Shown here: piece by piece, positions 1-5,813 of the stretch
Position numbering within the stretch: the stretch's first letter is position 1
Layout of the letters: the number at the start of each line of letters is the position of its first letter
NCBI GenBank assembly: GCA_023433825.1
Contig: JAEYTU010000258.1
Coordinates: 1-5,984 of the forward strand
DNA from: Planctomycetota bacterium
Lineage (GTDB): Bacteria; Planctomycetota; UBA1135; UBA2386
Length of the DNA: 5,984 nucleotides
Direction of reading: 5' to 3'
Made by a program: the position numbers and the translations under genes
Notes under the pieces: generated by a model
Databases searched by the model: none
Told to the model about the DNA's origin: nothing
The model's input: the letters and a program-made list of their open reading frames with translations, nothing else

Positions 1-2
1 AC

Positions 3-1466
3 ACGCCGCTGGTCGAGACCACGGCCGACGGGACCACGAAGCCGGTCATCGGCCCAACGGGAAGCGCGGTGTCGCTGAACATCCCGTTCGTCGTCATCTG
101 GCTCGTCATCGCGGCGGTCCTGCTGACGCTGTACATGCGGTTCGTCAACTTCCGGCTGTTCCGGCACGCGATCGACGTCACGCGCGGCAAGTACACGGAC
201 CCGAAGGACCAAGGCGAGGTCACGCACTTCCAGGCGTTGACGTCCGCCCTCTCGGCCACGGTCGGTCTTGGCAACATCGCCGGCGTCGCAATCGCGATGT
301 CGCTCGGCGGACCCGGCGCGATGTTCTGGATGATCGTCGCGGGCCTGCTCGGCATGACGCTGAAGTTCACCGAGTGCACGCTCGGTCAGCGTTACCGCAA
401 GATCGACGCCGAGGGTCGCGTGTCGGGCGGACCGATGCACTACCTGCGTGACGGACTCGCGAAGCGCGGACTCGCCCCACTCGGCGTCGTGCTGTCGGTC
501 ATGTTCACGCTGTTCTGCATCGGGGGCAGCTTCGGCGGCGGGAACACGTTCCAGGTCAACCAATCGCTCGGGATCATCCGTGAGCGCATCCCTTGGTTCG
601 CCGACAACGGTTGGGTCTACGGACTGATCATGGTCGTGCTGACCGGAATCGTCATCATCGGCGGCATCCGGCGCATCGCGCGCGTCGCCGAGAAGGTCGT
701 CCCACTGATGTGCGGCATCTACGTGCTCGCGTGCTTGGCGATCGTCGTCGCCGACATCCATCGCGTGCCGTGGGCGCTCGGACAACTGGTGCACGGTGCA
801 TTCAACGCCGATGCGATCTACGGCGGGACGATCGGCGCACTCGTCATGGGCTTCAAGCGCGCAGCGTTCTCGAACGAAGCCGGCGTTGGATCGGCGGCCA
901 TCGCCCACTCGGCGGCGAAGTGTGCGCGACCGGTCCGGGAAGGCATCGTCGCGTTGCTCGAACCGTTCATCGACACGGTCGTCATCTGCACGATGACGGC
1001 GATGGTCATTCTGTTCACCGGCGTGTTCGAGCCGACCGGGTTCGAAGGCGTCGCGACGGCCGAGCAGCATCGTGCGTGGATCGCCGGCAACAACGGCGCG
1101 GCGTTGACATCGCTCGCGTTCCAGACCGTGCCGATGTTCGCGAGTTGGTTCCCGTGGATCCTGATGGTCGCCGTCTGGCTGTTCGCGTGGTCGACGATGA
1201 TCTCGTGGAGCTACTACGGCGAACGGTGCTGGACGAACCTGTTCGGGCAGCGTTCGTCGCTCACCTACAAGGCGCTGTTCCTGGTCTTCGTGATGCTGGG
1301 CTCGATCGTCAGCGCGCCGAACATCCTCGATTTCGGCGACACGATGATCCTGTTGATGGCGTTTCCCAACATCCTCGGGCTGTACTTGATGGCCGGCGAA
1401 GTGAAGCGCGAGCTGCGCGACTACGAGGCCGATCTGCGGGCTGGGAAGTTCCCGGTCTACAAGTGA
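3..1466 (+). CDS. Sodium:alanine/glycine symporter, AGCS family (5' end outside window)
   Basis: Inner-membrane secondary transporter that brings alanine or glycine into the cell with Na+ (or H+); the exact substrate cannot be read from sequence. Counting from the GTG at 69 (465 residues), GLGNIAG lies at 66-72 and the AGCS signature GGPGAMFWMI at 80-89. A third conserved block, FKRAAFSNEAGVGS, lies at 262-275. Many hydrophobic segments along the length fit the multi-helix LeuT-type fold of the family. The reading frame is open to the window edge: 22 further codons precede the GTG. Starting at that GTG would leave only about four residues before the first membrane helix, shorter than usual, so the true start is probably upstream and this copy is 5'-partial. 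A weak GGGAAG at 59-64 is the only local support for the GTG. The stop overlaps the rsmG start by 4 nt, indicating an operon. Family very sure; start unsure. Confidence 0.93.
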   Translation, partial: TPLVETTADGTTKPVIGPTGSAVSLNIPFVVIWLVIAAVLLTLYMRFVNFRLFRHAIDVTRGKYTDPKDQGEVTHFQALTSALSATVGLGNIAGVAIAMSLGGPGAMFWMIVAGLLGMTLKFTECTLGQRYRKIDAEGRVSGGPMHYLRDGLAKRGLAPLGVVLSVMFTLFCIGGSFGGGNTFQVNQSLGIIRERIPWFADNGWVYGLIMVVLTGIVIIGGIRRIARVAEKVVPLMCGIYVLACLAIVVADIHRVPWALGQLVHGAFNADAIYGGTIGALVMGFKRAAFSNEAGVGSAAIAHSAAKCARPVREGIVALLEPFIDTVVICTMTAMVILFTGVFEPTGFEGVATAEQHRAWIAGNNGAALTSLAFQTVPMFASWFPWILMVAVWLFAWSTMISWSYYGERCWTNLFGQRSSLTYKALFLVFVMLGSIVSAPNILDFGDTMILLMAFPNILGLYLMAGEVKRELRDYEADLRAGKFPVYK

Positions 1467-2134
1467 CCGAGACCCCCGCGGTGCGGATGCGCCGCATTCG
1501 CGCGGCCGCCGCCGAGATGGACGTCGTTCTCCAGCCGGGGACCGTCCACGCGTTGCTTCGCTATCTCGACGCGATGCTCGCGCAGAACGAGCAGGTCAAC
1601 CTGACCGCGATCCGCGACCGCGCCGCCGCCGAAGTGCTGCACGTCCTCGATTCGATCGCGCTCGCGCGGTGCGAGCTGGCATGGTCCGACGCCGTCGATC
1701 TCGGCAGCGGGAACGGCTTCCCGGCCGTCGCCGTGCATCTGCTCGGGCGCGCGGCGAACCCGACGGCGCGAACGACTTGCGTCGAACGCACCGGCAAGAA
1801 GTGTCGCGCGATCGGCGCGGCGCTCGCGGCCGCCGAGATCGAAGGGATCGACGTTCGCAACGTCGACGCCACGCAGTGGCCGACGCTCGACGCGTCCGTT
1901 CGTGAGCGGTTCGACCTCGTCACGGCGCGCGCGTTGGCGGCACCAGCCGAAGTCGCACGCCTCGCGCGGCCGCTGCTGTCGCGGCGCGGGAGCCTCGTCC
2001 TGTGGCTCGAGGCCGACGCGCAACCGCCGGCCGTGCTGCCGGGGGCCTTGCACCGCGTCGGTTGGGAACCGTACGAACTTCCGGAACCAGCGCCGCGCGA
2101 GCGGCGCCTCGCGATCTACGAACGCGTGTCGTAG
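1463..2134 (+). CDS. rsmG: 16S rRNA (guanine-N7)-methyltransferase RsmG (GidB)
   Basis: Cytoplasmic SAM-dependent methyltransferase that makes m7G in the 530 loop of 16S rRNA (G527 in E. coli numbering); loss in other bacteria gives low-level streptomycin resistance. The product is 223 residues, close to the family's usual 205-240. Visible landmarks are NEQVNLTAI at 42-50 (family wN..xNLTa), LDS at 62-64, the SAM-binding motif I DLGSGNGFP at 79-87, ERTGKK at 108-113, and FDLVTARAL at 150-158. Family members usually have GxGFPGi in motif I; here it is GNGFPAV. The GTG start sits in GTGA, overlapping the symporter stop, which implies translational coupling. An ATG at codon 9 is an alternative start. 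The same frame stays open far upstream to about 593, but that stretch is arginine-rich shadow sequence inside the symporter gene. rsmG often sits next to mnmG or parAB; neither is visible here. Confidence 0.93.
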   Translation: MTETPAVRMRRIRAAAAEMDVVLQPGTVHALLRYLDAMLAQNEQVNLTAIRDRAAAEVLHVLDSIALARCELAWSDAVDLGSGNGFPAVAVHLLGRAANPTARTTCVERTGKKCRAIGAALAAAEIEGIDVRNVDATQWPTLDASVRERFDLVTARALAAPAEVARLARPLLSRRGSLVLWLEADAQPPAVLPGALHRVGWEPYELPEPAPRERRLAIYERVS

Positions 2135-2185
2135 CCCGACGCGGCGACGCGCCACCCACTCCATTCACGATTCGAGACGAACGAC

Positions 2186-2674
2186 ATGAACCACGTCAGC
2201 CTTCGCGGCCTCTCTCTCGCCTGCTTGCTCGCCTCGTTCGCGGCGTTGCCGAGTTGCACCGCCGAAGCGAAGCCGACGCCGGCGCCGGTCGCACTGCCCG
2301 GCAAGTACAAGCTGCTCCGCGACCCGATCGTCCAGGCGTACAAGGCGAACGCCGGCAAGACCGGTGTCGAGCTGGCCGTGCTCGAGAAGGATCCGCCGCA
2401 CGGCAACATGAACGTGGCGGAGGACAACACGTTCGTGATCCACGCGCTGGTCCCGCCGCTGCACGACGACTTGAAGGGCACTTGGAAGCGCGACGGCGCC
2501 GTGCTCGAGCTGACCGTCACCGAGTGGAAACGCGACGACGCCGTGATCGAGATGACGGCGACGGACGGTCCGCGCCCGTCAACGATTCGCGGAACGATCG
2601 ACGGTCGGTTCCTGCGCGTCCCGTATCGGGTCGGCGAAGCGACGATCGAACTCGTGTTCGAAAAGACGTCGTGA
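2186..2674 (+). CDS. Small predicted lipoprotein (first of a tandem pair)
   Basis: Unknown function; 162 residues. The N-terminus is a lipoprotein signal: R7, a hydrophobic stretch 9-21, then the lipobox-like LPSC with Cys24 as the likely lipidated residue, followed by a Pro/Ala-rich linker (about 25-38). The mature part (39-160) looks like a small beta-rich domain: GKY at 39-41, DNTF at 80-83, GTW at 98-100, IDG at 138-140, and a final ELVFEK strand. These landmarks recur in the same order in the next gene. This resembles generic lipocalin-like small secreted proteins, but I cannot assign a family. It starts 51 nt after rsmG with only a weak Shine-Dalgarno (GAGACGA around 2174-2180) and no visible terminator between, so read-through from rsmG is possible. 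Its stop overlaps the GTG of the next gene (GTGA). That it is a real gene is well supported by the signal and codon use. Confidence 0.82.
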   Translation: MNHVSLRGLSLACLLASFAALPSCTAEAKPTPAPVALPGKYKLLRDPIVQAYKANAGKTGVELAVLEKDPPHGNMNVAEDNTFVIHALVPPLHDDLKGTWKRDGAVLELTVTEWKRDDAVIEMTATDGPRPSTIRGTIDGRFLRVPYRVGEATIELVFEKTS

Positions 2675-3105
2675 GACGCACCGCGCTGCTCCTGTGCGTC
2701 GCGCTGTGCACGGCGTGCACGCCGGCGCCGGATCCGCGCGGGAGGTTCGAACTCGATCCAGCGGCGACGGCCGCAGCGCGGCGGACCGACGGCCTCAGTC
2801 CTGAACAGCGCGCCGCACTGGAGCGTCTGGGCGCCGGTGGCAGCGGCGTCACGTCGGGAACGCTGCAGGTCGACGACGGCACGTTCACGGCGACGATCGT
2901 CGACGTCGCGCGTTCGGTCGCGTTCGCCGGCACGTGGACGACGAACGGCGACGACGTCGTCCTGCGCGTCGAGCGGCGTGACGGCGTCGCCCTCGCTGCA
3001 GGGCACATCGTCGAGTGGTTCGCGCACGTCGACGGGGAGCGGGTCACGGTCGCCGTCGAGCGCGGGGGCGACCCGCGGTTGGTGTTCCGCCGCATGCCCC
3101 GGTGA
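2671..3105 (+). CDS. Small predicted lipoprotein (second of a tandem pair)
   Basis: Unknown function; 144 residues from the GTG that overlaps the previous stop. The N-terminus is short and lipoprotein-like: RR at 2-3, a hydrophobic run 4-12, then LCTAC with Cys16 as the likely lipid anchor (Cys at -3 is atypical) and a Pro-rich linker. The mature part matches its neighbour: GRF at 24-26, DGTF at 69-72, GTW at 87-89, VDG at 120-122, and LVFRR at 137-141. The F-to-W distance (17 residues) is identical in both. It has a segment the neighbour has only loosely, GLSPEQRAALERL at 41-53, which reads as an amphipathic helix. The frame extends upstream through the first lipoprotein gene without meaning; the GTG start is chosen because it yields the signal peptide and the 4-nt coupling. 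Transcription likely ends in the hairpin just downstream. Confidence 0.8.
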   Translation: MRRTALLLCVALCTACTPAPDPRGRFELDPAATAAARRTDGLSPEQRAALERLGAGGSGVTSGTLQVDDGTFTATIVDVARSVAFAGTWTTNGDDVVLRVERRDGVALAAGHIVEWFAHVDGERVTVAVERGGDPRLVFRRMPR

Positions 3106-3114
3106 GCCGGCGGC

Positions 3115-3132
3115 GCGCGGCCTCAGCCGCGC
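3115..3132. terminator. GC hairpin between convergent genes, possible bidirectional terminator
   Basis: GCGCGGC (3115-3121) and GCCGCGC (3126-3132) form a perfect 7-bp stem with a CTCA loop, in the 17-bp gap between two convergent genes and running into the minus-strand gene. There is no T-run on either side, so it is not a classical intrinsic terminator. The loop contains the minus-strand stop codon (3123-3125). Position supports a terminator role; structure alone is weak in DNA this GC-rich. Confidence 0.35.
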
Positions 3133-3530
3133 CGCGCGATCCCCTCGAACGTCGCGACGGCGTCCCGGAACGGATCGGGGATCGTCATGCTGCGCAGTTG
3201 CTCGTCGACGCAGACGAGCGTCGCGCGTCCGGTCGCGACGACCATCCCGCCGTCGCGGATCTCGTAGTCCATGTCGAAGCTCTTGCCGCCGAGCCGCGTC
3301 GTCCGCGCGCCGACGACGACGGTCCGGCCGGCGCCGAGGGGACGTTCGAACCGGACCGTCGTCTCGCCGAGCACGAACGGGAACCCGGCACCGCGCAGCA
3401 GGCCGAGGCGCGCGAAGTACGCGAAGCGCGCCTGTTCGAACATCGTCAGGTAGACCGAGTTGTTGACGACGCCCATCGCGTCGACGTCGACCCACCGGGT
3501 CGTCTCCTCGTGCACGAAGCGGAACGTCAT
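3123..3530 (-). CDS. Hotdog-fold acyl-CoA thioesterase (4HBT / YbgC-FadM-like)
   Basis: Cytoplasmic thioesterase expected to hydrolyse an acyl-CoA or related thioester; the acyl group is unknown. The product is 135 residues, the usual size for a single hotdog domain. The N-terminal active-site segment is clear: RWVDVDAMGVVNNSVY at 12-27, matching the family pattern D-x-x-G-V-V-(H/N)-N-x-x-Y, with Asp17 as the expected catalytic acid. As in many family members, Asn replaces the His of the YbgC form. Then come the helix FEQARFAYFARLGL, the strand ETTVRFERPL and the RLGGKSFDMDYEI strand pair typical of the fold. The start ATG at 3530 has a good Shine-Dalgarno (GGAG, plus-strand 3537-3540, 6-nt spacing) and overlaps the upstream peptidase stop as ATGA, so the two are cotranscribed and probably translationally coupled. 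Why a cytoplasmic thioesterase is paired with an exported peptidase is unclear. Confidence 0.9.
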   Translation of the reverse strand: MTFRFVHEETTRWVDVDAMGVVNNSVYLTMFEQARFAYFARLGLLRGAGFPFVLGETTVRFERPLGAGRTVVVGARTTRLGGKSFDMDYEIRDGGMVVATGRATLVCVDEQLRSMTIPDPFRDAVATFEGIARRG

Positions 3531-5032
3531 CGCGGACTCCGGGTCTCGAACTTCGCCGTCGCGCGGACGGCCGGTGCGCCGGGCCGGCGCAGCGTGACGG
3601 CGCCGGTCGCAGACGCGTCGACGCCGTGCAGACGAACGGCCGCGCCGGACGCGAGGTGCAGGCCGAGCGTGTCCGTTGGGACTGCGCCGTCGGCATCGAG
3701 GTCGTCGGCAGCGTGCAGCGAGAGGACGATGCCGGGTGCGAGCGCGAGCCCGCGGCGTCGGCCCGGCGGACGCAGGTTCGCGTCGTCGCGATTGCGGAGC
3801 GCGAGGTCGACGCAGCGAAGCGCAGGCTCGCCGCAGACGATCACGACGGCGCCGGCGCGCATTCGTTCGCGCAGCCGATCGCCGAGCGCGCGGAGGTCGT
3901 CGTCGTTCGGCACGTCGGCGGCGAGCCAGAGGACGGCGTCGACGTCGGCGGCCGCGACGTCGGCGCTGTCGACCGCGCCGACGGTGGCGACGGTGGCGAG
4001 GCGGAGCGTCCGATCGGTCCCGCGAACGACATGTGCGCGGCGTGCGCGCGCGGCGAACTCCTCGAGTGCCGCCGGTGGCGGCTCGGTCGCGCACAGCCAC
4101 AGCGTTCCGTCGATCGGGGCCAGTGCCGGCGCCGGCATCGCGGCCTCGCGGGCCTCGGCGCGCAGCAGCGTCGCGTCGAGCACCGTGCCGGTGCGCGTGA
4201 CGCGCGGCGGCGTGCCGGCGACGACGACCGTGACGGCGCCGTTGCCGACGACTTCGAACGTCGCCCCGTCGCACCAGACGCCGGTCCCTTCGTCGACGCC
4301 GAGCCCAACGTGGTCCCGGTGTGCGGCGATCGCGGCGCGCAACCGCGGCAAGCGTTCGCGTTCGCGGAAGTGCTGGTCGACGACGACACCGCGGATCAGG
4401 TCGAGGCCGGTCGCGAGCGTCGGCGTCTCGCGGCCGCCGGCGATCATGACCTTCGTCTGGCAAGCGGCGCCGGCCGACGTGCCACCGACGATGCCCCCGC
4501 GCGCGAGCAACCGTTGCAGCGCGGCTTCGACGGACGTGCCTGCGTAGACCGTCGTCACGCGCGACTGGTCGCCGCCGCCGATCCAGACCGCCGTCGCCTC
4601 GTCGAGCGGCGCTGCGAATCCGGCCTGCTCGGCATCGGCGCGAAGCCGCGTGTGCAGCGTCGTCACGTGCGCGAAGCCGCGCTGGCGCCAGCGCGCGACC
4701 GCTGCCGCGTTCGCCGCCGGATCGTCGGCGCTGGCGCTGGCCGTCGGGATCAGGACGAGTCGGCCGGAGGTGCCGCCACCGCGCGCGACGAATCGGGCCA
4801 GCAGAGCATCGGGGAGATCGCCGCCGCCGCAGGCGAGCGTGACGCCGGACGGTGGCACCGGAGTCGAAGGTGCTTGCGCGGAAAGCGGATGGCCGTCGGT
4901 CGTGACTCCCGCGAGCCCGACGGCGAGTGCGAGCGCGCGCCCCAGGACGCCGGCGCGAGCGAGAGTTCGGGCGCGCGGCTGCGCCGGCGCGGTGTCGTTC
5001 GGGCCCAGTCGGGTCAGGAGGTGTGGCTGCAT
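3527..5032 (-). CDS. Exported cyanophycinase-like S51 peptidase with degenerate second domain
   Basis: Serine peptidase of the S51 family, cyanophycinase branch, which cuts beta-Asp-Arg dipeptides from cyanophycin; the real substrate here is unproven. The product is 501 residues from ATG 5032, versus roughly 270-300 for single-domain cyanophycinases. A signal peptide is likely (Arg-rich 20-26, hydrophobic 28-43, candidate cleavage after LSAQA near 50-54), so it acts outside the cytoplasm. The catalytic domain spans about 62-275: IGGGDQ at 151-156, nucleophile motif GTSAGA at 184-189 (Ser186), VDQHF at 218-222 (His221), the Arg-rich RERERLPRL, and GVDEGT at 245-250 (Glu248). This gives the Ser-His-Glu triad known for cyanophycinase. 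Residues about 305-485 look like a degraded copy of that domain lacking Ser and Glu. The frame runs on to 5152, but codons before 5032 are poor in third-position G/C (GTT, CGA, CTT, TCT, AGA), so I place the start at 5032; its Shine-Dalgarno is weak (GCGAGA). The stop overlaps the thioesterase ATG. Confidence 0.87.
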   Translation of the reverse strand: MQPHLLTRLGPNDTAPAQPRARTLARAGVLGRALALAVGLAGVTTDGHPLSAQAPSTPVPPSGVTLACGGGDLPDALLARFVARGGGTSGRLVLIPTASASADDPAANAAAVARWRQRGFAHVTTLHTRLRADAEQAGFAAPLDEATAVWIGGGDQSRVTTVYAGTSVEAALQRLLARGGIVGGTSAGAACQTKVMIAGGRETPTLATGLDLIRGVVVDQHFRERERLPRLRAAIAAHRDHVGLGVDEGTGVWCDGATFEVVGNGAVTVVVAGTPPRVTRTGTVLDATLLRAEAREAAMPAPALAPIDGTLWLCATEPPPAALEEFAARARRAHVVRGTDRTLRLATVATVGAVDSADVAAADVDAVLWLAADVPNDDDLRALGDRLRERMRAGAVVIVCGEPALRCVDLALRNRDDANLRPPGRRRGLALAPGIVLSLHAADDLDADGAVPTDTLGLHLASGAAVRLHGVDASATGAVTLRRPGAPAVRATAKFETRSPR

Positions 5033-5212
5033 CGTTCTCGCTGCGGGTCGGCGGTCGTCGTCGCGCCGCGGCGGAGACTCGCCGCCACCGCGGATTCGGG
5101 CAAGTCGCCCGCGAACGAACTTCATCCGTTCGGTCGGAGGGTCTTCACGCACTTCTCCAGCATGTGTCCCGGCGGTCGATCCGTCGGCCGCACCCCGCTA
5201 CCCGAGGACCCG
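5033..5212. promoter_or_regulatory. Divergent intergenic region carrying the promoters of both flanking operons
   Basis: This 180-bp stretch separates the minus-strand peptidase gene from the plus-strand pair of small genes, so it should hold a promoter in each direction. I cannot identify convincing -35/-10 boxes in either orientation. An imperfect inverted repeat lies at 5112-5136 (CGAACGAAC, 7-nt spacer, GTTCGGTCG, one mismatch in 9), which could be an operator or a hairpin. The location is good evidence for regulation; no individual site is proven. Confidence 0.4.
5204..5208 (+). promoter_or_regulatory. Shine-Dalgarno deciding the start at 5213
   Basis: GAGGA lies 4 nt before the ATG at 5213. 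The reading frame is open for about 1.6 kb upstream, so this site is the main reason to place the start here. Confidence 0.6.
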
Positions 5213-5488
5213 ATGCACCGAATCGACGACCGCAGCCCCGTGTCACCCGCGTCACCGGACCGCCACCAGCTCCAGCACCTGCTGGACGCCTTGGAACTCG
5301 CGCGTCTCGACCTCTCGACCTGGGAGCGCCTCGAGCGCGAACAACTGCCGATGCGCGTCTGCAACCAGGACATGACCGATCCGCGCATCCTGTGGAACCT
5401 CGGCTTCCACCGCCGTCGCGTCGCCGCACTCGAACGCGCGCTGCACGAGGCCCATCGCCACGCGGCGGCCGCGTTGGAGGCGTCGTGA
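5213..5488 (+). CDS. Small helical protein of unknown function (first of a coupled pair)
   Basis: Not recognised; 91 residues, no signal peptide or membrane segment, so probably cytoplasmic. After a Pro/Ser-rich start (9-16), residues 19-45 form a strongly amphipathic Leu/Glu/Arg-rich helix containing LLDALELARL and W37. A less helical middle follows, with CNQDMTDP at 50-57, then a second charged helix from about 60 to 90 (HRRRVAALERAL at 66-77, then Ala/His-rich). This suggests a helical hairpin or short coiled coil. The start ATG has GAGGA 4 nt upstream. The stop overlaps the GTG of the next gene, so the two are probably made in a fixed ratio and may form a complex. The second-helix motif RRRVxxLxRxL is shared with the partner. 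Small adaptor or chaperone roles are imaginable, but nothing in the sequence names one. Confidence 0.68.
   Translation: MHRIDDRSPVSPASPDRHQLQHLLDALELARLDLSTWERLEREQLPMRVCNQDMTDPRILWNLGFHRRRVAALERALHEAHRHAAAALEAS
5476..5480 (+). promoter_or_regulatory. Shine-Dalgarno for the coupled GTG start at 5485
   Basis: GGAGG, a strong Shine-Dalgarno, sits inside the end of the upstream gene, 4 nt before the GTG. It fixes this start and shows that the second gene has its own ribosome site as well as the 4-nt overlap. Confidence 0.65.
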
Positions 5489-5745
5489 GCGTTCGCGATC
5501 TCGAACGGCACGTCGTCGCGGCACTGAACGACGCCGAGACCGAATGGGACCGGGCAGCCAAGGGGCTGCGTTGGCGCCGGGCCGAGGGGGATCCATCGCG
5601 AATCCGGCGGGACGAGGTGAAGACCGAGCGGCTCCGTCGCCGGGTCGAATCGCTGCAGCGCGAACTCGTGCTCTTGCGGACCACGCTGTTCGCGGCCGAC
5701 GAGCGCGTCTGCGCGCAGACGCGACCGTCGACACGTTCCGCCTGA
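5485..5745 (+). CDS. Small charged coiled-coil-like protein (second of a coupled pair)
   Basis: Not recognised; 86 residues, very rich in Arg and Glu, no signal peptide or membrane segment. Residues 4-32 form one amphipathic helix (ERHVVAALNDAETEWDRA, Trp21). A short break with GDP follows at 35-37, then a long helix about 39-75 with heptad-like Leu/Val spacing (LRRRVESLQRELVLL at 50-64). The C-terminal tail is short and Ser/Thr/Arg-rich. The pattern helix, break with DP, then helix with RRRVxxLxR mirrors the upstream partner, and the two may be distant copies. It starts at the GTG in a GTGA overlap with a strong GGAGG upstream. The frame runs on upstream as arginine-rich shadow sequence; the chosen start is the one that fits the ribosome site. 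A gene-free gap of 68 nt follows. Confidence 0.68.
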   Translation: MSVRDLERHVVAALNDAETEWDRAAKGLRWRRAEGDPSRIRRDEVKTERLRRRVESLQRELVLLRTTLFAADERVCAQTRPSTRSA

Positions 5746-5772
5746 CCGACCGGGTCGGGAGGTTTCGGTCGG
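5746..5772 (+). terminator. Weak inverted repeat after the small-gene pair
   Basis: CCGACCG (5746-5752) and CGGTCGG (5766-5772) are perfect 7-bp arms with a 13-nt spacer, beginning right after the stop codon. No T-run follows. It could stop or slow transcription before the next gene, but chance is a fair alternative in this composition. Confidence 0.22.
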
Positions 5773-5813
5773 GCCAGTCGTAGGATGCGCCGATCCTCGC
5801 GAGGCAACCCGAC

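Noticed and set aside
1443..1453. Palindrome GGGAAGTTCCC near the end of the symporter gene
   Set aside because: It is short, lies inside coding sequence, and has a one-base centre that cannot form an RNA hairpin loop; likely chance.
593..1462. Long open frame upstream of rsmG in the rsmG frame
   Set aside because: It lies wholly inside the symporter gene, is arginine/aspartate-rich low-complexity translation, and has no domain; a GC-rich shadow frame.
2135..2185. Possible promoter or terminator between rsmG and the first lipoprotein gene
   Set aside because: The 51-bp gap shows no convincing -35/-10 pair and no strong hairpin with a T-run.
2116..3696. 526-codon minus-strand open frame opposite the lipoproteins
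   Set aside because: Arginine-rich composition and no motifs; it is antisense to two genes with clear lipoprotein signals and shared motifs, and crosses the thioesterase in the wrong frame.
3015..4547. 510-codon plus-strand open frame opposite the peptidase and thioesterase
   Set aside because: Composed of Arg/Ser/Ala repeats typical of antisense GC-rich frames; the minus strand carries intact catalytic motifs.
5033..5152. Longer start (GTG 5152 or ATG 5125) for the S51 peptidase
   Set aside because: It would put 31 to 40 polar residues, with codons low in third-position G/C, before an already long signal peptide n-region; the start at 5032 gives a plausible signal peptide.
3626..5212. Long upstream part of the frame of the gene starting at 5213
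   Set aside because: Antisense to the S51 peptidase gene and low complexity; only the part after the GAGGA ribosome site looks like protein.
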